From CAZTZY01 sp964617765 (lineage in GTDB: Bacteria > Pseudomonadota > Gammaproteobacteria > Pseudomonadales > DT-91), in NCBI GenBank assembly GCA_964617765.1, contig CAZTZY010000027.1, positions 1-28,995 of the forward strand: a DNA stretch of 28,995 nucleotides, read 5' to 3'. The position numbers and the translations under genes are program-made. The notes under the pieces are model-generated. The model was not told the origin of the DNA and did no database searches. It worked only from the letters and a program-made list of their open reading frames with translations. Shown piece by piece: positions 15,114-22,798 of the stretch (positions are counted from its first letter, which is position 1; the number at the start of each line of letters is the position of its first letter).

Positions 15114-16331
15114 TTACGGAACCTGTTCATTAATCTTGATTGAAGCCTTGGCTACATCCTTCCATCGAATAGCCGCAATCTCACCTTGCCAATCGCCTTT
15201 TTGAGCGACAGGCTGACCTGAAAATGAAATACGTGCGCCTATAATTACCTGTTCATAAGAAGACAACTTCATTTGTGGCATCATGGCCATAGTGTCATCA
15301 AGACGAATTTCAGCCGGGATATCCTTGACCTGCACTCTCTTTACTGCCAACGGCATAGGCGGGCCATTTGCCGCCTTGGCATAAACAAACACGGTTAATT
15401 CAGGATCCAGTTCTGGCAAGGCCTCACCAAAATCAACAGCAACGGTTATGCCGGGCTCAACAGCGATTACGATACCTTTTTGAGCGAGGTCAGCCTTGGC
15501 TTTATTAATTCCCTGGCGAATCATCCCGGCACTATCGGCATCATCACCTAACGCCACCAGTAATTTTTCCCAAGCCTTGATACCTGTCTGTAAATCACCT
15601 TGCTCAAAGGCTGCAATCCCTTTCAAGCCCAGTACCGTTTTTTGCATGGGATTAATATCCAGTGCCCTATCAATAGCATCACTTACTATCGGCGTTATTT
15701 TCCTCCCTTCCCGCAAATATTCTGCTTGCGCAAAATAACCCAGGACATCTGCATCATTAGGCAATAATTCGAGCAACACTTTATAATGTGCACTTGCCTG
15801 ATCATAATGCTGCTGACTCATCTGGTAATTGGCTAATAAAAAACGATATTCGATATTTTCTGGTCGCTGCAACAAGCGTTCTTCCAATATCACATGAAGT
15901 GCTTCAATATTGGCTTTGTATTGCACCTCTGTACCACTGGCTTTCAAATTCTCGAGTTGTTGTCTTATCTCCCAGTCAGGATACGCACCTATTGCCGCAT
16001 AAATAGCCAAAGCCAATAGAGGTACGGGCAATAATAACAACAGCCAATGTTTACGGGCCTGAACATTACCGGGGGCAGATTCAAGCTGATCTATATCAGA
16101 CAGTAAATTCCTGGATAAATCGTTAGTCAAACTGGCATAAACATCTTGTGACATTTCGCCTTGCTGCAAGTCTGCATCAAGATGCGCCAGGCGTTGCCTA
16201 TATAATTGAACATTGCGGGCTATGCGCTGTTGATGTAAATCCACAGGCAGCGGCGAACGACGCTTGATGATAAATAATAGCAACAGCACAGAAAGAGCCA
16301 AAATTGCAGAGATGGAAATCCAGAAGTTCAC
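15114..16331 (-). CDS. ccmI: Cytochrome c-type biogenesis protein CcmI (TPR protein)
   Basis: A 405-aa membrane protein that in the Ccm pathway holds apocytochrome c and presents it to the heme-ligation complex CcmFH. It has two transmembrane segments (residues 4-24 and ~95-115) flanking a cytoplasmic basic loop, then TPR-like repeats (~120-265, including ENIEYRFLLANYQMSQQHYDQ) and a C-terminal beta-rich domain (~275-400; VFVYAKAANGPPMPLAVKRV), which is diagnostic for long CcmI proteins. Usually ccmI ends the ccmABCDEFGH operon. Here it stands alone, divergent from phhB, so the remaining genes must be elsewhere. The sequence looks complete. Confidence 0.85.
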   Translation of the reverse strand: MNFWISISAILALSVLLLLFIIKRRSPLPVDLHQQRIARNVQLYRQRLAHLDADLQQGEMSQDVYASLTNDLSRNLLSDIDQLESAPGNVQARKHWLLLLLPVPLLALAIYAAIGAYPDWEIRQQLENLKASGTEVQYKANIEALHVILEERLLQRPENIEYRFLLANYQMSQQHYDQASAHYKVLLELLPNDADVLGYFAQAEYLREGRKITPIVSDAIDRALDINPMQKTVLGLKGIAAFEQGDLQTGIKAWEKLLVALGDDADSAGMIRQGINKAKADLAQKGIVIAVEPGITVAVDFGEALPELDPELTVFVYAKAANGPPMPLAVKRVQVKDIPAEIRLDDTMAMMPQMKLSSYEQVIIGARISFSGQPVAQKGDWQGEIAAIRWKDVAKASIKINEQVP

Positions 16332-16485
16332 GGCACAACCTTCGTTGATACAAAGATAGAATTATGACCAAATCTGACCGGTTATACCAGAATCCCGATA
16401 TTTTATGCCGGGTGAATTGAAGTCATTGTTTTTTAACCTACAATGGGAAAACAGAACCGCATAAACCACCAGAATGGAAATGACC

Positions 16486-16818
16486 ATGACTGAACTGCAT
16501 AAAATGACGTGTGAGGCCTGTCGGGCTGATGCCCCAAGGGTAAGTGACGCAGAATTGGCGGAACTGATCAGGGAAATTCCTGAATGGGTTCCTGTTGTTG
16601 ATAGTGGCATCCTTAAATTAGAAAGGATGTTTTCTTTCAATAATTTTATTGAGGCCATGGCGTTCAGTAACAAAGTGGGAGAGCTTGCCGAAGCACATGG
16701 CCATCATCCGGCGATTTTAACGGAATGGGGTAAAGTCACAGTGACCTGGTGGACCCACAAAATTAACGGCCTGCATAAAACCGATTTCATTTTGGCAGCA
16801 AAAACAGATCGTTTATAA
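16486..16818 (+). CDS. phhB: Pterin-4a-carbinolamine dehydratase
   Basis: A 110-aa enzyme that dehydrates 4a-hydroxytetrahydrobiopterin to recycle the pterin cofactor used by phenylalanine hydroxylase. The active-site region EAHGHHPAILTEWGKVTVTW carries the family's HHP motif and a later His (WTH). The N-terminus (HKMTCEACRADAPRVSDAEL) is closely similar to Pseudomonas PhhB. I chose the ATG at 16486, preceded by GGA at suitable spacing, because it matches PhhB starts. In-frame ATGs at 16474 and 16480 would add four or two residues. No phhA is present in the window. In Pseudomonas phhA and phhB are adjacent, so here the gene may serve another pterin enzyme or have been separated. It is divergent from ccmI across ~150 bases. 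Confidence 0.92.
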   Translation: MTELHKMTCEACRADAPRVSDAELAELIREIPEWVPVVDSGILKLERMFSFNNFIEAMAFSNKVGELAEAHGHHPAILTEWGKVTVTWWTHKINGLHKTDFILAAKTDRL

Positions 16819-16857
16819 CAGGCTTTACTTTTCTGCAAAAAATGATTGTCGCAGGAC

Positions 16858-18231
16858 TTAATCCAGATATTTTTTCAGGAGCGGCTGGGGGTTAAACTCA
16901 GCTTCAAGCGCAGAGATAAAACTATATACACCTAACAATTTTCTACTAAGGAAAGCAAACTCCTTGGGAGGAATCGCAAAATATTTACTCAATGCAGATT
17001 TGGCTGCATATTTTGCTGCCCGCTTGGGCAAGTCGCTATGCGCAAAACGATAAGCGCCTTCCGCTGTAACAGCTTCAGCTGGAGGAGTGCCATATTGAAA
17101 AGTAAAAGGCTCAACTAACAATGAACATAAGCCTGCAAAATCCTTGTGCACTTCTTCAGGGTATTCCTTTTTCATCATGCCAAAATCAATGGCACCCTGT
17201 TTGATTTGTTCATATTGATTTTGGCAAGCCCCAAATATAATAGATTTAACTGGCCGCAAAAAAGATTCTTCGTAATGAAGCACTGCACCAAAATCCAGCA
17301 ATACCAGCTTGTATTCATCTTTTGGAGTTTTCTGGATACGATAATTCCCAAAATTAGGGTCTGTTTGCATATCGCCCCAATCAAACATTTCATGAATAAA
17401 GAGCTGTAAAAAGGCTTCTCCCAATTGGTTTCTTGTGGCCTGCGGAATATTCAATACCTGCGGATCATTGACGGCAAAACCTTCTTCAAAAGAACTGACC
17501 AATAATCTGGATGTGGTATATTGCTCATATACTTCAGGTACAACAAACAAATTATCGTTAGCCAAAAGCCTGGCAAAATGCTGCGTCATGTTTGCCTCAC
17601 GAATATAGTCAACTTCATACAGCAGCAATTTGTGCACTTCACCAATCCATTCATCAAATTGCACACCCACATTAATCATACGCGTCAACTTTAATAAACG
17701 CACAATACTGCCCAAATCACTTTCAATAGACTCTGCAACACCGGGGTACTGGATTTTCAAACAGACGTGATTACCACTAGGCTTGTGTACAGCCTTATGC
17801 ACCTGGGCAAGTGAAGCAGCGCCGATGGGATCTTGTTCAATTTCAAAGTCATTAAAATGATTACCCAATTCAATCCTGAGTATCTCTTCTATGGCTTGCC
17901 ATTGCAGGGATTGTGTTTGCTCTTCCAAAGTACGGAAGGCATCAGTAACTTCTTCCGGCAATATATGCTCGCCATATAAAGCCATAATCTGGCCAACCTT
18001 AACGACACTACCCTTAAGCTTGCCTAACTCATCAGCAAGATATTGTGATTGTTCGGAAAGAATTTTTTTTTGTTGTAATGAACGCTGCGAAGGAGGAAGG
18101 AAAGCAGCACCTAACATTCTCGCTGATACTTGTGTTCCAGCAGTTATACCTGCCTTGGTAATGGACCATTGCCGCTCCCAACGACCTGTTTTAATGCGTT
18201 TAAGTCGATCTTTATCTTTGGATTTACTCAT
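16858..18231 (-). CDS. ABC1/AarF-family atypical kinase
   Basis: A 457-aa member of the UbiB/ADCK (ABC1) protein-kinase-like family, whose best-known members support ubiquinone synthesis. The family signature KxGQ is KVGQ (78-81) in LKGSVVKVGQIMALYG. The alanine-rich nucleotide loop is GAASLAQVH (137-145), the catalytic lysine is K159 in CLKIQYPGV, and the metal-binding DFG is D313 in LLDFGAVLHYEE. UbiB proper carries two C-terminal transmembrane helices; none is evident here, so this looks like a soluble paralogue rather than UbiB. It lies alone on the minus strand, 72 bases from the ARD-like gene. Confidence 0.87.
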   Translation of the reverse strand: MSKSKDKDRLKRIKTGRWERQWSITKAGITAGTQVSARMLGAAFLPPSQRSLQQKKILSEQSQYLADELGKLKGSVVKVGQIMALYGEHILPEEVTDAFRTLEEQTQSLQWQAIEEILRIELGNHFNDFEIEQDPIGAASLAQVHKAVHKPSGNHVCLKIQYPGVAESIESDLGSIVRLLKLTRMINVGVQFDEWIGEVHKLLLYEVDYIREANMTQHFARLLANDNLFVVPEVYEQYTTSRLLVSSFEEGFAVNDPQVLNIPQATRNQLGEAFLQLFIHEMFDWGDMQTDPNFGNYRIQKTPKDEYKLVLLDFGAVLHYEESFLRPVKSIIFGACQNQYEQIKQGAIDFGMMKKEYPEEVHKDFAGLCSLLVEPFTFQYGTPPAEAVTAEGAYRFAHSDLPKRAAKYAAKSALSKYFAIPPKEFAFLSRKLLGVYSFISALEAEFNPQPLLKKYLD

Positions 18232-18274
18232 GCTTATTCCAACACAATGTAATGCATGGATTGACCTGGAGTAC

Positions 18275-18292
18275 CTTAAGCGAAACCTTAAG
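18275..18292. promoter_or_regulatory. CTTAAG direct repeat upstream of the ABC1 kinase gene
   Basis: CTTAAG (18275-18280) and CTTAAG (18287-18292) are separated by 6 bases, within a longer repeat of CCTTAAG. They lie 44-61 bases upstream of the kinase start. The motif resembles the sites at 604-631 but with a 12-bp rather than 11-bp period, so binding by the same regulator is doubtful. Confidence 0.25.
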
Positions 18293-18303
18293 ATAGCATT
18301 AAA

Positions 18304-18849
18304 CTAATATTCAAGCCGCGGAAACTTGTCGGATATATTGGTACCTGTATAAAAAATAACTGGCGCTTCTTCCTGCTCGGAACACTTAATCACGGTGAAA
18401 TTGGCTTTGGCACCCATATCCATCCAGCGTAATATTTTTGCCGGAATAGTAATGTAATCACCTTTCTCGCAGAGCAACTGTAATACCTTGTTATTTTGGT
18501 GGAACGTTAATAAACATTTACCTTCAATAATCAGATATGCCTCGTCTTCCTCGACATAATATTCACTCAGGTAACGTAAACGTAAACGCTCATAATTAGG
18601 AAATAACTCGCCGACAGAAGCCACTGAGCAATGATGAAATTTATGCTGCGGGTGTGCGTCAATAATTTTTGATTTTAATTCAACCAACATTTCCTCATCG
18701 GCCATGATTTTTGCGGCACTATGTTGAATGGGTATCCTCTGATAATAAATGCCGGCATCTCCTAACAGTTGTTCTATTTCAAGAGGCAATCGCGCTTCCA
18801 TTTCCAGTTGTGCGGCAGTATCGTTACTATATATTTTTAACTGGGACAT
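18304..18849 (-). CDS. Acireductone dioxygenase-like cupin lacking metal ligands
   Basis: A 181-aa protein of the ARD (MtnD) cupin family by length, its conserved LLCEKGDYITIPA, WMDMGAKANFTVI and FYTGTNISDKFPRL segments, and its start (MSQLKIYS). Active ARD binds Ni/Fe through His96, His98, Glu102 and His140 (Klebsiella numbering). Here the EHTH-x-EDE motif is EYYVEEDE: the two His are Tyr97 and Val99, Glu103 is kept, and the last His is Arg141. Normal metal binding, and hence acireductone oxidation, is unlikely. It lies at the end of the moxR-DUF58-tgpA series, and no methionine-salvage genes are nearby. A longer start at 18918 overlaps the tgpA stop by 4 bases (ATGA) and would add 23 non-homologous residues. 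The ATG at 18849 is preferred by homology. Confidence 0.75.
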   Translation of the reverse strand: MSQLKIYSNDTAAQLEMEARLPLEIEQLLGDAGIYYQRIPIQHSAAKIMADEEMLVELKSKIIDAHPQHKFHHCSVASVGELFPNYERLRLRYLSEYYVEEDEAYLIIEGKCLLTFHQNNKVLQLLCEKGDYITIPAKILRWMDMGAKANFTVIKCSEQEEAPVIFYTGTNISDKFPRLEY

Positions 18850-18914
18850 ATCTTCACTCGTATTGTATAAGGACGACTTTGGGAGAATGTGGCAAAACAC
18901 CACTCTCACAATTT

Positions 18915-20933
18915 TCATTCCAATTTAAGCCTGATTACATCATGCCTAAATTGTTTGAGCAAGCGAGATTCCTGAACATTTTCAGGTAATAATGCATAAT
19001 TCAGCAGAAGATACTGCTGAACAATATGATCGATTGCAGACGCTGACTTGGGCCATTTTATCTTGGCTTTTCGGGCAAAATCCATGGCGCCTTCACCATG
19101 ATGTTTCTTCAACCCCTTTCTTGCCACTTTCTTGAGAAATTTCCGGTAAATCTTCTCAACCGGGGAAATCGGCAACCGACGGTATTTAACACGAATATGT
19201 ATCATCATAAACACACTGAATGCTACAAAAATAGTTGCCACAAACAAGGCAATCACTTGCGGTGATGAACTGCCCAATAACGCAAGTAACACACCTTCCT
19301 GTCTGTCGGTGGTGTAGTCCAGAACCCAGTTATGCCACAAGTAATTTGCCTGATCAAACCGGTATTGCAGTTTTGTCACCCAGGAAATCCCCCGATATCG
19401 CAATGGTGAAAATGGGGTTTCTGACAAATACTTTTCTTCGGATTGCAAACTTTCCTGTCCGCCCTTTTCAATACGCTCTGGCGCTACAGCATAGGTAGGA
19501 TCAATTCGCACCCAACCTTTGCCCTGCAACCATACTTCGGTCCAGGCGTGCGCATCAAGTTGCCTGACGGTAACATGATTTTCAAAGGGATTAATATCGC
19601 CACCCTGATATCCTGCAACAACCCGTGCAGGAATACGAACAGCACGCATTAAGACGACAAAGGCACTGGCATAATGTTCACAGAATCCTTTGCGGGTGTT
19701 AAACATAAAATCATCGACCGTATTTTTTTCAAGCCGGGGAGGATTCAATGTATAATAAAATGGATTACTCCTGAAGTAATCTAACACTGCATCTATATAT
19801 TCTTCATTGGAACCTGATTCGGAATAAAGCTTACGGGCGAACTGTAAAGTTTTTGGATTAAAATCTGCAGGTAATAACAATGCGGCTTTACGTTGATATT
19901 GATAAATTTCCAACCCCAGCTCCGCATCGATATGGGAAGAAAAATCCCAAGACAGCCTTTGATCAATTATTCCATCATGTTTAACCGTAAAGTCATGTAA
20001 ATAACTAACCTGGGCATCGGTATTAGTCACCCCTGCCAAAGTAAAAATCCATTCCTGGTAGCTGGGCTCCATGGTGATACGATATCGATAAGGAATTGAT
20101 GCGCTCTTTATCCGGATATCTTCCATGGGTGGTTTTTTGAATCCTTGTTCATCTAACGGTAACCATGTTTCTCCATCAAATTGGGTTAACACCACACCGC
20201 GCCAATACAATGAACTCAAAGACGGTACTTCACCCTCAAATTTTACACGGAATGCCAATTCATCGGATTGAGCCAATTGGGAAAAAAGGCCTGGTGACAT
20301 ACTGCCGCTGACACCGGTTTTTCCTGAACCCGCAGGCATTGGTACAGTCCACAAAGGCTCAAGCCGAGGAAACACCAAAAATGCCACAACCATTATGGGT
20401 ATTGATAATGCCAACATTTTCAAGGCATGCTTTAGTGAATGGAGCAGGGAAACTTCATTGGCACTGGAATAAATAGCAATCATGGTTGTAGTAACCATCA
20501 ACAGGGAAAATAATAAATACACCCCTGAAAATATCGATTGCGATAACAACAATTCGGTAACAATGACAAAGTAAGCCAAATAAATCGTGATTAATACATC
20601 ACGCAATTGTTTCATTTCCAATAATTTCAATAAAAAAGCGATGAGCAACGTCAGTATGGCATTTTCAATTGTTAGCCAACGTTTTTGCATAATCAGTAAA
20701 GCCATAAAAGACAGGATAACTAACACTGTTTTTACCAATGATGACGGGTATTGCCAGCGCCCTTGATAAATCATCACTCGCCACACAGTACAAATAAGCC
20801 AGGTTGGCAACAATATCAAAGGGAACTGTATTAAATGAGGCAGTAATAAAAAACCTTGCGTTAACAATAACCAGGCGAATCCCGAACGTGGCACTTGATA
20901 ATCACGCATTGGCGACCGCCTTTTTAATCTCAA
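18915..20933 (-). CDS. tgpA: TgpA-type membrane transglutaminase (DUF3488-transglutaminase-like)
   Basis: A 672-aa inner-membrane protein. About six to seven N-terminal helices (to ~residue 190, DUF3488 region) precede a periplasmic transglutaminase-like domain with a complete catalytic triad: C418 (KGFCEHYASAF), H462 (DAHAWTEVW) and D478 (RIDPTYA). Another helix near 560-582 and a C-terminal cytoplasmic segment (~585-672) follow. In Pseudomonas aeruginosa TgpA is essential for viability and part of a MoxR-DUF58-TgpA cluster. The same order is found here, with a 32-base overlap with the DUF58 gene. The substrate is not established. The length is normal. Confidence 0.9.
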   Translation of the reverse strand: MRLKRRSPMRDYQVPRSGFAWLLLTQGFLLLPHLIQFPLILLPTWLICTVWRVMIYQGRWQYPSSLVKTVLVILSFMALLIMQKRWLTIENAILTLLIAFLLKLLEMKQLRDVLITIYLAYFVIVTELLLSQSIFSGVYLLFSLLMVTTTMIAIYSSANEVSLLHSLKHALKMLALSIPIMVVAFLVFPRLEPLWTVPMPAGSGKTGVSGSMSPGLFSQLAQSDELAFRVKFEGEVPSLSSLYWRGVVLTQFDGETWLPLDEQGFKKPPMEDIRIKSASIPYRYRITMEPSYQEWIFTLAGVTNTDAQVSYLHDFTVKHDGIIDQRLSWDFSSHIDAELGLEIYQYQRKAALLLPADFNPKTLQFARKLYSESGSNEEYIDAVLDYFRSNPFYYTLNPPRLEKNTVDDFMFNTRKGFCEHYASAFVVLMRAVRIPARVVAGYQGGDINPFENHVTVRQLDAHAWTEVWLQGKGWVRIDPTYAVAPERIEKGGQESLQSEEKYLSETPFSPLRYRGISWVTKLQYRFDQANYLWHNWVLDYTTDRQEGVLLALLGSSSPQVIALFVATIFVAFSVFMMIHIRVKYRRLPISPVEKIYRKFLKKVARKGLKKHHGEGAMDFARKAKIKWPKSASAIDHIVQQYLLLNYALLPENVQESRLLKQFRHDVIRLKLE

Positions 20934-21870
20934 AAAGGGCGAGTGCAGTTAAAACCTGCTTCTTGTGCGCTTCACCAAGGCCTGGGGAAATTTCCACATC
21001 AGGTAAACGCAATCCATACGGTTTGTTTTTTTTATCCAACTGTAAAGCCCAGTCACATAATTTAGACAGCTTTTCCTCAACTGAGTAACAATGTATGGCA
21101 TCCCAATCTACCCACACCTGTTCATTTTGCTGGGCAGCATACACTTTGGTATGTAATTCTTGCCCTTTAGCCAGGCTACGCCAATTGACCTGCTTTAAAG
21201 AATCGCCTTTCACATAATTCCTGAACCCATAAAAATCCTCCTTGCCCACGAAGGGATTTTCCTTTCCCGCATCACCGACTAATGGGGTATCAGGCAATAC
21301 AGCCAAATGTATAGGCTTGGGATAAACAATGGTCTCGAAGTCCAGGTCGATCCACGACCAGCACCGAATCAATCCCAGCGGATAATAACTTTCCAGCAAC
21401 ATCCTGCCTGGACGAAAAATACCTCGCTTATTGGTCAAACAATGCAACTTGATAACCTTTCTATCCAGTTTGACCATATCGTGGATCTGCGAAGGACTTT
21501 CAGGCCACGAAAAATGTAATCGCTGGTGAATCTTGTTGGGCAGCCTGCTGATTTCAATGTCAAATTCGGCATAATCTCCTGCAAACACCTGCGAAGATTT
21601 ACCTGACTTTAAACGGAGTTGCGAGATATTGTTAAAAGTAAAAAGTATCGACGTATTAAACAAACTGACTAAAAAAAATACCAATGCATAGGCCAGATTA
21701 TTTTGATAATTAATGGCTGCAACTAACAGTAGCGCAATAGTGATAAAAAAATAAAACGATTGGATACCAGGGAAAATAAAAATTCGCCTCTGATTAAGTT
21801 CAACTTCGTGTTGCGAAGGTATGCGTTTATCTAGCCAGCTTTGAAAGCGTTTTTCTAGATAATTAGCCAT
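20902..21870 (-). CDS. DUF58 domain-containing protein
   Basis: A 322-aa protein with two hydrophobic helices near the N-terminus (~residues 30-50 and 57-76). The DUF58 core follows, with its hallmark FRNYVKGDSLKQVNWRSLAK (~215-234), which contains the conserved GD and W-R residues. DUF58 proteins occur with MoxR ATPases and transglutaminase-like proteins in clusters tied to envelope or periplasmic protein assembly. The gene lies between moxR (6 bases upstream) and tgpA (overlapping). No VWA-domain gene follows, unlike many MoxR clusters. Confidence 0.88.
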   Translation of the reverse strand: MANYLEKRFQSWLDKRIPSQHEVELNQRRIFIFPGIQSFYFFITIALLLVAAINYQNNLAYALVFFLVSLFNTSILFTFNNISQLRLKSGKSSQVFAGDYAEFDIEISRLPNKIHQRLHFSWPESPSQIHDMVKLDRKVIKLHCLTNKRGIFRPGRMLLESYYPLGLIRCWSWIDLDFETIVYPKPIHLAVLPDTPLVGDAGKENPFVGKEDFYGFRNYVKGDSLKQVNWRSLAKGQELHTKVYAAQQNEQVWVDWDAIHCYSVEEKLSKLCDWALQLDKKNKPYGLRLPDVEISPGLGEAHKKQVLTALALFEIKKAVANA

Positions 21871-21876
21871 AAGGCA

Positions 21877-22791
21877 TTAACTCACCGCAACATCTCGTTG
21901 CATGGTTTCCAGAATAGCCGACGCTTCTGAAGGAGAATCTGCAGCATTGACCAAACGATGATAAAAAACCGGTTTCAAGACGGCCTGTATATCTTCTGGC
22001 ACAACATATTCCCTGTCATGAATAAATGCCCATGCCTTGGCAGCTTGCAATAACGCCAATGCCGCCCTTGGTGATATGCCATACTGTAAATGCGGGTGCT
22101 GGCGGGTGTATTGCACCAGGCGCTGTATGTAATCTAACAATGATTCTGATGCGTTAACCGATTTAACTTGATTTTGAAGTACAACCAATTGTTTGTCTTC
22201 CATTAATGGCCTGACACTGTCCATAATTTCCCGGCCTGCCTCACCCTTTAACAAGGCTCGCTCGGATTTTATGTCCGGATAACCTAACTCAATACGCATA
22301 AGGAATCGATCAAGTTGGGATTCAGGCAATGCAAAAGTACCTGATTGCGAAGAAGGATTTTGGGTCGCAATTACAAAAAAAGGTTTTGCCAACAGGTAAG
22401 TTTCACCATCAATAGTGACCTGTCTTTCCGCCATTGCCTCAAGCAAGGCGCTTTGTGTTTTAGGCGTCGTACGATTAATTTCATCCGCAAGTAAAAGCTG
22501 GGTAAATACCGGGCCTTTATGAAAACGAAATTGACCCGTTTCTTTTTCAAAAACGGTAGATCCCAAAATATCGGAAGGCAACATATCACTGGTAAACTGG
22601 ACACGAGAAAACTGCAGGCCTAACACTTTAGCCAAAACTGATGCCAGGGTGGTTTTACCCATTCCAGGCAAATCTTCTATCAATAAATGCCCCTGAGCCA
22701 AAAAGCAGCATAATGCCAGTTTAATTTGCAGCTCTTTGCCCTTAACCACTTTCTCTACAGTACTGGTAACTTGCTGAATATGATTATGCAT
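21877..22791 (-). CDS. MoxR-family AAA+ ATPase
   Basis: A 304-aa cytoplasmic AAA+ ATPase thought to act as a chaperone for partner membrane or metal-binding proteins. Walker A is GLPGMGKTTLA and Walker B with flanks is LLADEINRTTPKTQSALLEA, with the MoxR-type ATQNPSSQSGTFALPESQLD sensor region following. The open frame extends upstream to 22842, but that would overlap metZ by 44 bases. The ATG at 22791, 7 bases after the metZ stop and preceded by AGGTATCCT, gives the usual MoxR length. It is the first gene of the moxR-DUF58-tgpA-ARD-like series and may be transcribed together with the purF-metZ block. Confidence 0.9.
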   Translation of the reverse strand: MHNHIQQVTSTVEKVVKGKELQIKLALCCFLAQGHLLIEDLPGMGKTTLASVLAKVLGLQFSRVQFTSDMLPSDILGSTVFEKETGQFRFHKGPVFTQLLLADEINRTTPKTQSALLEAMAERQVTIDGETYLLAKPFFVIATQNPSSQSGTFALPESQLDRFLMRIELGYPDIKSERALLKGEAGREIMDSVRPLMEDKQLVVLQNQVKSVNASESLLDYIQRLVQYTRQHPHLQYGISPRAALALLQAAKAWAFIHDREYVVPEDIQAVLKPVFYHRLVNAADSPSEASAILETMQRDVAVS

Positions 22792-22798
22792 AGGATAC

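Noticed and set aside
16858..18231. Calling the ABC1 kinase UbiB
   Set aside because: No C-terminal transmembrane helices and no ubiE/ubiJ neighbours. It is better left as an ABC1-family paralogue.
18304..18918. Annotating the ARD-like protein as functional MtnD of methionine salvage
   Set aside because: Three of the four metal ligands are absent and no salvage genes are nearby.
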